A stretch of 64,000 nt of DNA from Gammaproteobacteria bacterium (GCA_021324335.1 JAJPJH010000004.1:1-64000); one strand, 5' to 3'; counted from the first letter of the stretch, positions 26,813 to 34,307 are shown. Translations and numbers: made by a program. The notes: generated from the sequence alone by a model not told the origin.

Positions 26813-27007
26813 CTTCGATTAAAAGGTGGCACTTATAAATTAGAGAATAAAGAATGTATTATGCATTCTTTATATGGAAAAACAGCTAAAGAAACCGCTG
26901 TTATCATGGGACTTTCCTATCGGACTATAGAAGAATATCTTACTAATATTAAGAAAAAATTAGGTTGCAGACATAAGCGTGATTTATTGCCATTTTTCAA
27001 CAAATAA
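26813..27007 (+). pseudogene. orphan LuxR helix-turn-helix fragment
   Basis: The frame reads LENKECIMHSLYG, then KTAKETAVIMGLSYRTIEEY and LTNIKKKLGCRHKRDLL, ending in TAA at 27005-27007. This is the C-terminal HTH of the PAS-LuxR family in the same array, without the PAS half and with a damaged first helix. A short product from the ATG at 26861 (48 residues) is possible. It lies just before a GNAT gene and probably marks a deleted fifth regulator. Confidence 0.75.
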
Positions 27008-27024
27008 AATTTGTGGATTATTTA

Positions 27025-27783
27025 ATGAATGAAAATATTAATAAATACATTGAATACTTATCATTTCTTCATCTTCAGCAAAATCAGGAAAACTGGTCTC
27101 AAAACTTTATTGCGTGCAATACCAAAAGCCACATGCCAGCAGTAAATAGAGTGTATGTACCGAATCAATTAGATAAAAATGATTTCAAAGATTTAGAATT
27201 ATTTTTTGGGGAATTTGATTTCACTCTTTGGTTGAATCAATCAAATGAATATGGAAACGAAATAGTAACTAGAAAGGGATGTTCTCCTCGTTGCTCATAT
27301 CCTCTTATGCATGCTGATTTAAGCAAACCAATTTCACATTTAGAGAATTCATCTATAAAAGTTTCACAATTACTTACTCAACAAGAGATTCTATCAATAT
27401 GGGCGCCATTGGTTGTTAGTGCTTATGGTAAAATTGATTTAACTCAGTTTCAAAAATTTATCTCCTATTTATTATCGACGACTCAAAAAAATAAAATTCA
27501 TTTTTATATTGGTTATTATTTAAATCAGCCATGCGCGACAAGCATGTTTATTTTACGCGATGATAATATTGCAGACATACATTGGGTTGGAACGCTGCCG
27601 GAATTCAGAAATAAAGGATTGGGATCAGCAGTAACATGCTATCCTTTGAATAAATTGAAAAATGAATTGTCTGAAGCGATTTTATATTCTTCTGAAATGG
27701 GTAGGCCTATTTATGAAAAAATTGGTTTCAGAGAAATATGTAAGGTTAATGTTTACAATTCTTTGAATTTTCTTAGCATTTGA
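27025..27783 (+). CDS. GNAT-family N-acetyltransferase, long form
   Basis: 252 residues from the ATG at 27025; a GTG at 27013 is an alternative. The C-terminal half is a GNAT domain: FYIGYYLNQPCATSMFILRDDNIADIHWVGTLPEFRNKGLGSAVTCYPL, with the acetyl-CoA loop R-N-K-G-L-G-S, ending in YSSEMGRPIYEKIGFREICKVNVY. The N-terminal half (about 1-115) is a separate alpha/beta region (FFGEFDFTLWLNQSN...) often seen in two-domain GNATs. Acceptor not known. It starts 17 bases after the LuxR HTH fragment. Confidence 0.78.
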   Translation: MNENINKYIEYLSFLHLQQNQENWSQNFIACNTKSHMPAVNRVYVPNQLDKNDFKDLELFFGEFDFTLWLNQSNEYGNEIVTRKGCSPRCSYPLMHADLSKPISHLENSSIKVSQLLTQQEILSIWAPLVVSAYGKIDLTQFQKFISYLLSTTQKNKIHFYIGYYLNQPCATSMFILRDDNIADIHWVGTLPEFRNKGLGSAVTCYPLNKLKNELSEAILYSSEMGRPIYEKIGFREICKVNVYNSLNFLSI

Positions 27784-27820
27784 AAAACAAATTCGTTGGG
27801 TATACCGAACGGGTCATTCA

Positions 27821-28447
27821 TCATTTTACAATAAAGGCCAAGCCAATACCAAAACAAATTAATGAAACACCCAAAATTTTAGCAATATATTTTTCTGCTT
27901 TTTCAAGGAGGCGCTTGATATAAGAGTGTGAAAGTATATTAGTTAATAAACAAAACCATGTTGTAGCAGTAAAAATGATTTCCACAGCATAAATCATCTG
28001 CCATGTAATGGGTGTGTTCGGTTTTATTAAAACCGTAAAAAGTGAAAGAAAAAATAATGTTGCTTTAGGATTTAGAAGGTTGCACAAAAACCCTTGTTTA
28101 AAGGCTGTAAGGTGGGAAATATCCTTCTTGATCTTTATGCAATTTGAAGGAACAATTTTATTGTGCTGTTTTGAGATTAATGAATTAATTCCTAAATAAA
28201 TCAGATAAGTTGCGCCAACGAATTTGATAGCGTTGAATAATAAAATTGATTCCGATATTACAATAGCCAACCCTAATAAACAGTAAGTCATGTGTACTAA
28301 AATAGCGGTTCCAACGCCAATAGAAGTAAAATACCCAGACTTTCTTGAGTGTATGATAGTATTTTTTGTTACTATCGCAAAATCAGGCCCAGGCAGCATC
28401 GCACCTAAAAGAGCAATTAATGCAACGGGGAAAAATTGTCCTACCAT
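27821..28447 (-). CDS. LysE/RhtB-type exporter
   Basis: 208 residues, the usual length, with six hydrophobic segments. Typical pieces: FFPVALIALLGAMLPGPDFAIVTKNTI near the start, YLIYLGINSLIS in the middle and FKQGFLCNLLNPKATLFFLSLFTVL. LysE proteins export amino acids or small derivatives across the inner membrane. It is divergent from the CDPS gene, sharing a 145-base intergenic region with copy 3 of the CCCG inverted repeat, so both may be switched together. Whether it exports cyclodipeptides is inference. Confidence 0.88.
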   Translation of the reverse strand: MVGQFFPVALIALLGAMLPGPDFAIVTKNTIIHSRKSGYFTSIGVGTAILVHMTYCLLGLAIVISESILLFNAIKFVGATYLIYLGINSLISKQHNKIVPSNCIKIKKDISHLTAFKQGFLCNLLNPKATLFFLSLFTVLIKPNTPITWQMIYAVEIIFTATTWFCLLTNILSHSYIKRLLEKAEKYIAKILGVSLICFGIGLAFIVK

Positions 28448-28511
28448 AAGTTTTACTCATCGTTATTTACATTAGTCAATATCATAATAATATATTCAGA
28501 AAACACAACCC

Positions 28512-28534
28512 AACCCCGAATTTAATACGGGATT
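28512..28534 (+). promoter_or_regulatory. CCCG-type inverted repeat, copy 3 (CDPS gene)
   Basis: AACCCCG (28512-28518), spacer AATTTAATA and CGGGATT (28528-28534); six of seven left-arm bases match AATCCCG. TATATT (28555-28560) begins 20 bases on. The repeat lies 58 bases before the ATG of the cyclodipeptide synthase and about 64 bases before the divergent LysE start. Confidence 0.7.
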
Positions 28535-28592
28535 TAATTTTTTCTTCATAACCTTATATTAGCGGCATTATTAATTGCTATATAAAAAAGTT

Positions 28593-29300
28593 ATGCCGAC
28601 TGTTGACTCAATCAAAGCCACCTTTGTAGGTTGCCAAAATATCAAAAATCAATTTATTCATAGTCATGGCATCATGCTAATTAGCGTTGGCCAAGTACAA
28701 CATGAAAGTGCAAATCTAGAATCGATGGTTTCCCTAATCAACAAGAGTTTTAGATGTTGTACAATAGCGGTTTGTGATTCTTTGCAAAGACATAATATTG
28801 ATATTAATAATTCTTATGCGAACAACAAATATCATGGCTTAGCAAATTCAAAAGGAGATGATTGGATATCTAGAAATCAACACAGAATAAATTTATTTAA
28901 TATTCCTGTAATGATTAAAAGATGGGACGATTGGCTAACCAACGAAACATTTCATGAGCAACTTAAAATTGTGATGAATTTATATAAAAATAACAATATA
29001 TTTTACACGGCAATTCATGAAACAATAAATCAATTCACAAATCGATTTATCAAAAACAATAAAATTATAAATCCAAATTATGAAATTATTTTTACAAATT
29101 GCCTTAATTATCTTATTGAAGAAATAGCAATTATGATGTTAATCATGCCAAATGAAGGTTATCAATTTGTTTTATACCCAAATAAATTTATAAGTGCATT
29201 TACTGTTGCGCATGACATTTTTTTAAAATCAAACGGTATTAATTTAATGAATTGGGTCCATGTGCAATTAAAAAGAAAGTCATCAACACTTTACTATTAG
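28593..29300 (+). CDS. tRNA-dependent cyclodipeptide synthase (XYP type)
   Basis: 235 residues from the ATG at 28593 (a TTG at 28575 would add six). CDPSs use two aminoacyl-tRNAs to make cyclic dipeptides by a ping-pong reaction. The family pattern is clear: MLISVGQVQHES, with the acyl-accepting Ser31 (AlbC Ser37); CDSLQRHNID; GDDWISRN; RWDDWL; NYLIEE, with Tyr173 and Glu177 four residues apart (AlbC Tyr178, Glu182); and VLYPNKF (Tyr195-Pro196). Gln at the third position after the Ser and the Y-P pair place it in the XYP subfamily, known from Rickettsiella, Legionella relatives and others. The two amino acids cannot be predicted. No tailoring oxidase or P450 adjoins it; LysE is divergent. Confidence 0.88.
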   Translation: MPTVDSIKATFVGCQNIKNQFIHSHGIMLISVGQVQHESANLESMVSLINKSFRCCTIAVCDSLQRHNIDINNSYANNKYHGLANSKGDDWISRNQHRINLFNIPVMIKRWDDWLTNETFHEQLKIVMNLYKNNNIFYTAIHETINQFTNRFIKNNKIINPNYEIIFTNCLNYLIEEIAIMMLIMPNEGYQFVLYPNKFISAFTVAHDIFLKSNGINLMNWVHVQLKRKSSTLYY

Positions 29301-29358
29301 TAAATGTTGCGGTTTATATTAATCAGTAGGTTTTACATAGTAATGCCGATCCAACTAC

Positions 29359-29381
29359 TATCCCGAATTTAATACGGGATT
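29359..29381 (+). promoter_or_regulatory. CCCG-type inverted repeat, copy 4 (second ankyrin gene)
   Basis: TATCCCG (29359-29365), spacer AATTTAATA and CGGGATT (29375-29381); six of seven left-arm bases match, and the spacer is identical to copy 3. TATATT (29398-29403) starts 16 bases further on and the gene 72 bases after the repeat. Confidence 0.7.
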
Positions 29382-29453
29382 CAACTTGTATTTTATTTAT
29401 ATTAAAATGCCATGTTTGCTAATTAAAATTAACACTAAAATGAGATTATTAAC

Positions 29454-30218
29454 ATGCTAAGAAGAACTTTCGTTAGATCAGCGCTCAATTTGTCACAAAT
29501 GAGTCCAGTAAAAATCAAAATAAGTCAGATGCATTTTTCACAATTTAGAAAGCCACATTTACCTACCACAAAACTTCAAGAACGAATTATTGTTGCTGGT
29601 CGAGATAATGATCTTAAGACACTTGAAGAACTCAAACAATTTATTCGTTTTGCCAATCCAAATGTGGCTGGTAATACACCGCTACATTTAGCTGCCATCA
29701 ACGCACATGAAAGGGCTGTAGAATATTTATTAAAACATAATGCGCCAATGTATTATCGGAATAGTTACGGCCAACAACCCTTTGAGCTAATATTTGTGAA
29801 TCTATTTTACTATCAAAAATGGAGTACATATCAGAAAATTCAAAAATTTAATAGAATACTGGATTTATTTTTAGGTCATGGTTTGGAATTAAATGATCGA
29901 CATAATCCTTCAGAACCGTATTTGCATCTGTTAGCTAATCTTGGTGCTTTAGAAGCTTGCAAAATTCTCCATAAAAAAGGAGCTGATCTAAATCTTTGTG
30001 ATCATCATGGAAATACTCCGTTACATATAGTTGCAACCAAAGGACAATATCATAAAGAACAACTTGAAGTTGCCAGATTTCTTCTAGCAAATGGCGCGGC
30101 TCATTGGGCAGAAAATGCTAAAGGCAAAACTCCATTGGATATAGCCCAATCTTTTAACGGACACGAAGAAGTAGGCAAATTGCTTTCTCCATACAAGACA
30201 CCAAAATTGCGTTTTTAA
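29454..30218 (+). CDS. ankyrin-repeat protein with presequence-like N-terminus
   Basis: 254 residues. Ankyrin repeats are clear: GNTPLHLAAINAHERAVEYLLKHNAP (about 74-99), LHLLANLGALEACKILHKKGADLNLCD, HGNTPLHIVATKGQYHKEQLEVARFLLANGA and GKTPLDIAQSFNGHEEVGKLL. The first 41 residues (MLRRTFVRSALNLSQMS, then KIKISQMHFSQFRKPH) have many Arg/Lys/Ser and no acidic residue, unlike a bacterial signal peptide and resembling a mitochondrial presequence. Effector-like; the host targeting is inference. Its promoter carries copy 4 of the inverted repeat. Confidence 0.75.
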   Translation: MLRRTFVRSALNLSQMSPVKIKISQMHFSQFRKPHLPTTKLQERIIVAGRDNDLKTLEELKQFIRFANPNVAGNTPLHLAAINAHERAVEYLLKHNAPMYYRNSYGQQPFELIFVNLFYYQKWSTYQKIQKFNRILDLFLGHGLELNDRHNPSEPYLHLLANLGALEACKILHKKGADLNLCDHHGNTPLHIVATKGQYHKEQLEVARFLLANGAAHWAENAKGKTPLDIAQSFNGHEEVGKLLSPYKTPKLRF

Positions 30219-30303
30219 TTTTACACATTAATAATCAATTGCAGCGAAACAGAATCATGAGAGTCTGTATTGGCTCCATAAAAGTGCAGTATAGGATAAT
30301 TTT

Positions 30304-30900
30304 ATGCCGTGGTCAGAACAACTAACATTACTTGGCAATCATTGTACACTAAAGCCACTTCACTTGGATCATCTCAATCCTCTTATCGAAGCAGTTTCAG
30401 ATGGCGAGTTGTGGAAAATCAAATATGCGCTTGTTCCCCATCCAGATACAATGGAGAATGAAATAAAGCACAGACTTGCATTACATGATAAAAACGAAAT
30501 GATGCCATTTACCGTTTTTGATAATAAAACACAAAAAATTGTTGGTATGACATCATTTGCTAGAATAGACCAAGAAAATAAACGTCTTGATATTGGTTTT
30601 ACTTGGTACGCCAAAAGTCATCAAAGAACAGCTTTGAATACAGAATGTAAACTTGTTCTGCTAACACATGCATTTGAACAGTTAAATTGTATTGCTGTTG
30701 GATTTCGTGTTGATTTTCTTAATCAAGCTAGCAGAATGGCTGTTGAGAGATTAGGCGCCAAACTTGAAGGAATCATACGCAACTATGGTGTCATGCCAAA
30801 TGGGCATACTCGTGACATGTGTTTTTACAGCATTCTTCCCCACGAATGGCCTAATGTAAAATCGCATCTTCATTATTTGTTGGAAAAATATTCCTGTTAA
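30304..30900 (+). CDS. RimJ/RimL-type GNAT acetyltransferase
   Basis: 198 residues. The GNAT fold of the RimJ/RimL branch is seen: LGNHCTLKPLHLDHLNPLIEAV, PFTVFDNKTQKIVGMTSFARID, DIGFTWYAKSHQRTALNTECKLVLLTHAFEQLN and FRVDFLNQASRMAVERLGAKLEGIIRNYGVMPNG. This branch acetylates N-terminal residues or free amino compounds; homologues with this exact style are often annotated as acetyltransferases of unknown target. The gene follows the ankyrin gene after 85 bases. Confidence 0.85.
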   Translation: MPWSEQLTLLGNHCTLKPLHLDHLNPLIEAVSDGELWKIKYALVPHPDTMENEIKHRLALHDKNEMMPFTVFDNKTQKIVGMTSFARIDQENKRLDIGFTWYAKSHQRTALNTECKLVLLTHAFEQLNCIAVGFRVDFLNQASRMAVERLGAKLEGIIRNYGVMPNGHTRDMCFYSILPHEWPNVKSHLHYLLEKYSC

Positions 30901-31093
30901 ATTCCAAGCTTTAATGCTATCCATCCAAAACTAGATTTATTTTTTATGAATCAATGCGATATTATAGCTCAAGCTGATGTTACATCCCTTCCTTATATAG
31001 TACCGATATATTGCCGAATTAAATCATTGTCTACAATCTCTTTTAAAATCGTTCTGCAATCTTCGAATGTCGGCAGTCACATTTCTCCAGTAG

Positions 31094-31125
31094 GTAACGG
31101 GATCACAGCAATGTGATCCTGTTAC
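31094..31125 (-). terminator. strong hairpin downstream of the DUF917 gene
   Basis: Fourteen base pairs (31094-31107 with 31112-31125, one of them G-U) close a GCAA loop. It lies 9 bases beyond the stop of the minus-strand DUF917 gene and could end that transcript, and also any entering from the left. No long T run follows on either strand, so the ending may be partly Rho-dependent. Confidence 0.55.
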
Positions 31126-31133
31126 TTACCAAT

Positions 31134-32252
31134 TTATCTATCGATTAATTTAGCCTCAAAGTTAAAACCATAATATTTTGGAGAGTTAGATTCCATCGTT
31201 TTTTCATCAAGCCATGCTGAATGAGCTGGTGTTCCAAAAACTATCACTTTCATGTTTTCTTTTAATTGATTGTTGACATAGGGTTCATAGGAATTTTGAT
31301 CAATAATAGAAATCAAATCAGGACTTGTTAAAAAAACGGATTCATCTATCCATGCTATATGATTTTCATTTTTAAACCAAATTTTTAGTGATGATCCTTC
31401 AAACTCATTTTTACCATTAATAATAATCTCACCAACATAATATCCTTTTTCATCATTGCCTTTAAACTTATATATTATTCCTGAGAATATTTTTTTTGCA
31501 CCAATTAGATTTTTTAGAAGAATATCGATTTTTGTATGGCTATTTTTAGCTTCTCGCAATACCTTCCCGACAGCAAATGCCTTTGATAAGGTGTCTGTGA
31601 TTATGTATTTTTTTATATTTTCAAATCGATGTAATAATGTAGCTTGTCCAATTAATCCAAATGAAGCTGAGGCAATATGTTTCCCGATTCTTTCAAGCAT
31701 ATGTCTATTCACTGCTTTGTTGATAATTGTTTCATTACCAAATGCATCTGAGCTAGCAGTTGGGCATAAATCCATTCCGTACAATGCGGGCAACATTTGA
31801 GTGGCTTCCGGAACAGATCGTCCTACAAAATCCGCATCTATCGTTGGAATACCAAGCATTGCAGCAGTAGCAACAGCACTTGAAGTTGCAGCTGCACCTA
31901 TTTCATAGGGAATAATCGCCGATAAAGTGATTTTGTTTCCAAAGTAATTCAAAAGTGAATTTGTTGCAGCAGCAGGCATGTTATTCACAGTAGCTATCGA
32001 TAGTCCATATTTTATTTTTTCCTGCTTGATTTCATCAGTTTCAGGACCACTTGTTCCCATTAAATAAGGACAGATAATCCAACCTTCATCATCTATATTT
32101 TTGTGATTAATTATGGTGATATCTTTTCCTTGTTCAAGCACATCTCTTAACATTTTTTCGCCAAAATCAGCGTTGCCACCACCACCAGTTCCAAAGAAGC
32201 AACAACCAGTTGTAAAATCTTTTATATCCTGTTCATTTGTTAATTTCAGCAT
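31134..32252 (-). CDS. DUF917-family protein
   Basis: 372 residues from the ATG at 32252, which has GGAG eight bases upstream; the longer frame to 32300 would overlap the next gene. Characteristic segments are TGCCFFGTGGGGNADFGEKML, GWIICPYLMGTSGPETDEI, PYEIGAAATSSAVATAAMLGIPTIDADFVGRSVPEATQMLPALYG and the C-terminal PDLISIIDQNSYEPYVN. DUF917 proteins are related to hydantoinase/acetone-carboxylase-type enzymes, but no reaction is proven. No partner hydantoinase gene adjoins it. Confidence 0.85.
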   Translation of the reverse strand: MLKLTNEQDIKDFTTGCCFFGTGGGGNADFGEKMLRDVLEQGKDITIINHKNIDDEGWIICPYLMGTSGPETDEIKQEKIKYGLSIATVNNMPAAATNSLLNYFGNKITLSAIIPYEIGAAATSSAVATAAMLGIPTIDADFVGRSVPEATQMLPALYGMDLCPTASSDAFGNETIINKAVNRHMLERIGKHIASASFGLIGQATLLHRFENIKKYIITDTLSKAFAVGKVLREAKNSHTKIDILLKNLIGAKKIFSGIIYKFKGNDEKGYYVGEIIINGKNEFEGSSLKIWFKNENHIAWIDESVFLTSPDLISIIDQNSYEPYVNNQLKENMKVIVFGTPAHSAWLDEKTMESNSPKYYGFNFEAKLIDR

Positions 32253-32283
32253 CCGAACTCCAATGAATTGTCTTAATCCAGAT

Positions 32284-32784
32284 TCACTTGAATCTATCAT
32301 AGACCATAATTACATGTAGCTCATCACCAATCACAAAATTTACCAACTTTTTAAATCCACAAGTCTGATAAACACGAATCGCTTTTAAATTTTTTGGATC
32401 GGGGTCTACAATGACTCTGACAGCATCATAACAATACAACTCAATAAATTTTTGCATGATGTCCTTTGCAAAACCTCTTCCTAAAAGCTGTTTATTACCG
32501 ATAAAGAAATCGACACCGAATGTTTTTGCGTTTTCCTTTGAAAATTGTTTGTATTCAGAATGCAAATTAACATTGTATGACTGAATGTACCCTGCTGGTT
32601 CGCCATTGATAGAAAATATAAAGCGATTCACATCGTTTTCACGATAATAATAGGATGCTGTTTGCTCAATAGTGCGCAACCCATTATCCCAGAATTCTCG
32701 AACATGTGGTTCTTGCAGCCATGCGTGCAATAATTGGCAGTCTTCTTTGTTTAAGACCTTGAATTCAATAATAGGCATCGTCAT
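32284..32784 (-). CDS. AAC(6')-like acetyltransferase
   Basis: 166 residues. Segments are those of the aminoglycoside 6'-N-acetyltransferase AAC(6')-Ib branch: LLHAWLQEPHVREFWDN near the start, FGVDFFIGNKQLLGRGFAKDIMQKFIELY with the acetyl-CoA loop, and VDPDPKNLKAIRVYQTCGFKKL. That branch acetylates kanamycin, tobramycin and amikacin; relatives also act on siderophore-type substrates, so resistance is likely but not certain. It overlaps the next GNAT gene by 4 bases. Confidence 0.75.
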   Translation of the reverse strand: MTMPIIEFKVLNKEDCQLLHAWLQEPHVREFWDNGLRTIEQTASYYYRENDVNRFIFSINGEPAGYIQSYNVNLHSEYKQFSKENAKTFGVDFFIGNKQLLGRGFAKDIMQKFIELYCYDAVRVIVDPDPKNLKAIRVYQTCGFKKLVNFVIGDELHVIMVYDRFK

Positions 32785-33326
32785 TTTATAATCGGCCTTT
32801 GTATACTATACAAAACATGCAGACTCAACCGATGGTTCTCTGGTAATTTTGGATGTCTGAAATCACCTTTAACATCCCGAATCATACCAATTTTTTCCAT
32901 CACTTTAATAGAGCGATTATTTTCTGGAACAGCAAATGAGACAACTTCGCTTAATCCAAATTCTTCAAATGCTAATTTAAGCACTGCTTTTGCTGCTTCA
33001 GTGGCATACCCATGTCCCCAATGGTGTGAACCGAGCCGCCAACCAATTTCAACACATGGAGTAAAATGAGATTCGAATGCAGGAACATTTAAACCGACAA
33101 AACCAATTAGCTCACCGGTATCTTTTAAGGTTGCGGCCCACAAACCAAATCCATGTGTTTTAAAATGCTGCTTAATCTGCAGAATCCATTCACTTACTTC
33201 CTCTTTGCTTCGGCCAGCGGGCAAAAATTCCAAAACTTTAGGGTCCTGGTTAATTTGCGTGAATGGTTCAAGATCCGAATCTTGCCATTCGCGTAAAATA
33301 AGTCTTTTTGTGATAATCTTTTTCAT
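32781..33326 (-). CDS. RimJ/RimL-type GNAT acetyltransferase
   Basis: 181 residues. The typical RimJ/RimL start (KKIITKRLILREWQDSDLEPFTQINQDPKVLEFLP) is followed by the GNAT core (CVEIGWRLGSHHWGHGYATEAAKAVLKLAFEEFG) with loop H-W-G-H-G-Y-A-T. SFAVPENNRSIKVMEKIGMIRD closes it. Substrate unknown. It is translationally coupled to the AAC(6')-like gene by an ATGA overlap. Confidence 0.88.
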   Translation of the reverse strand: MKKIITKRLILREWQDSDLEPFTQINQDPKVLEFLPAGRSKEEVSEWILQIKQHFKTHGFGLWAATLKDTGELIGFVGLNVPAFESHFTPCVEIGWRLGSHHWGHGYATEAAKAVLKLAFEEFGLSEVVSFAVPENNRSIKVMEKIGMIRDVKGDFRHPKLPENHRLSLHVLYSIQRPIIK

Positions 33327-33394
33327 TACAATTTTTTCTTAATCATTAAAGTTTCATCTTAATCAAACGATGCTTAACGACTGAAAAGTGTTCG

Positions 33395-33486
33395 TTTCAG
33401 AAGACGATTTCAATGAGTACCCAGAATTGGTGGGACATCTAATTCTATTGAAAAGGACTTCTGATGACTGAAGTTGTCTTCTGAAA
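33395..33486 (+). repeat. inverted repeat in a 261-base intergenic region
   Basis: TTTCAGAAGAC (33395-33405) and GTCTTCTGAAA (33476-33486) are perfect 11-base arms 70 bases apart. They lie in the gap between a GNAT gene and a small minus-strand gene, just before the right copy of the 29-bp repeat. No gene in this stretch convinces me. Confidence 0.4.
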
Positions 33487-33524
33487 CTGACAAAATCCCA
33501 GAGTTGCTGGCCAGGCAATATAGC

Positions 33525-33553
33525 ATCGATTGCTACATTGCTACATTTGCTAC
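33525..33553 (+). repeat. 29-bp direct repeat, right copy
   Basis: Matches 14134-14162 at 26 of 29 bases in the same orientation. The two copies bracket 19.4 kb of cargo. To the right lie plasmid backbone genes, and to the left of the other copy is a DUF3987 gene. Confidence 0.6.
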
Positions 33554-33587
33554 TCCCATAATAACAGATGATCAATAATGCAAATAA

Positions 33588-33851
33588 TTAGTTTTCTGTG
33601 CTAATAACTGTCAATTTCTCTTTCATTTCCAATTTACATAATTCTTTATAACGATCGCTCGCCTGGAATGCTTTCGCGTATTCAATCATGTCTCGCATTT
33701 CAAAATCTTTTTTTTCATCAAAAATATCTGGGCATTTCTTTTTTAACTCCAGTAATTTTATCATGTTACCTTGTCGGATCGCCTGGTGTTTTTCGTAATA
33801 TAATTCTATGGCATCATTAAATGACATTTCATCGAGTGACATCATATACAT
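33588..33851 (-). CDS. small unrecognised protein
   Basis: 87 residues, mostly helical and charged (MSLDEMSFNDAIELYYEKHQAIRQGNMIKLLELKKKCPDIFDEKKDF). No family recognised and no membrane segment. A possible start at the Met of MSLDEM would shorten it by three residues. It lies 16 bases downstream of the HIT gene on the same strand and may share its transcript. Confidence 0.45.
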   Translation of the reverse strand: MYMMSLDEMSFNDAIELYYEKHQAIRQGNMIKLLELKKKCPDIFDEKKDFEMRDMIEYAKAFQASDRYKELCKLEMKEKLTVISTEN

Positions 33852-33867
33852 CCTTTAATTATAAAAA

Positions 33868-34281
33868 TTAATCCAAACACGTTATTATTTTATGTTGAAT
33901 TTCCTTAAAGTGCTCTTCACTTTCGTATTCAGTACGAGGCCAAAAAAATCCCTTTAGCCCATCGCCCTTATTTCTAGGGACGATGTGTACATGCAAATGC
34001 GGAATGGTTTGACTAACATTGTTATTAATTGCAATAAAAGTGCCTTCGGAGTTCACCGCTTTTTTGATAGCTTTTCCCAAGTTTTGAATGGAGGTTAAAA
34101 AATTATTTCCAATGTTAACAGGTAACGAATATATATTTTCAACATGATTTTTAGGTGAAATAAGACAGTGGCCAATAAACAAAGGTCGGATATCTAAAAA
34201 TCCAATAAAATTGTTATCTTCAAAAACGTTGAAGCTCTTCTCCTTTCCACTAACAATATCGCATATCAAACATTTCATCAT
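33868..34281 (-). CDS. HIT-family protein
   Basis: 137 residues. The N-terminal CLICDIVSGKEKSFNVFEDNNFIGFLDIRPLFIGHCLISPKNHVENIY and the signature PHLHVHIVPRNKGDG (His-x-His-x-His) define a histidine-triad nucleotide hydrolase. HIT proteins cleave nucleoside phosphoramidates or dinucleotides. It resembles the Hit-like branch, with the Zn-finger cysteines partly present (CLIC). Gene is in a minus-strand group with small hypothetical genes upstream of the replicon. Confidence 0.88.
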   Translation of the reverse strand: MMKCLICDIVSGKEKSFNVFEDNNFIGFLDIRPLFIGHCLISPKNHVENIYSLPVNIGNNFLTSIQNLGKAIKKAVNSEGTFIAINNNVSQTIPHLHVHIVPRNKGDGLKGFFWPRTEYESEEHFKEIQHKIITCLD

Positions 34282-34307
34282 TTCTTACCTATTTCTATTG
34301 CGCAAAT

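Noticed and set aside
33363-33575. Minus-strand open frame across the 29-bp repeat
   Set aside because: No family, no clear start, and the codons coincide with inverted and direct repeats; treated as non-coding.
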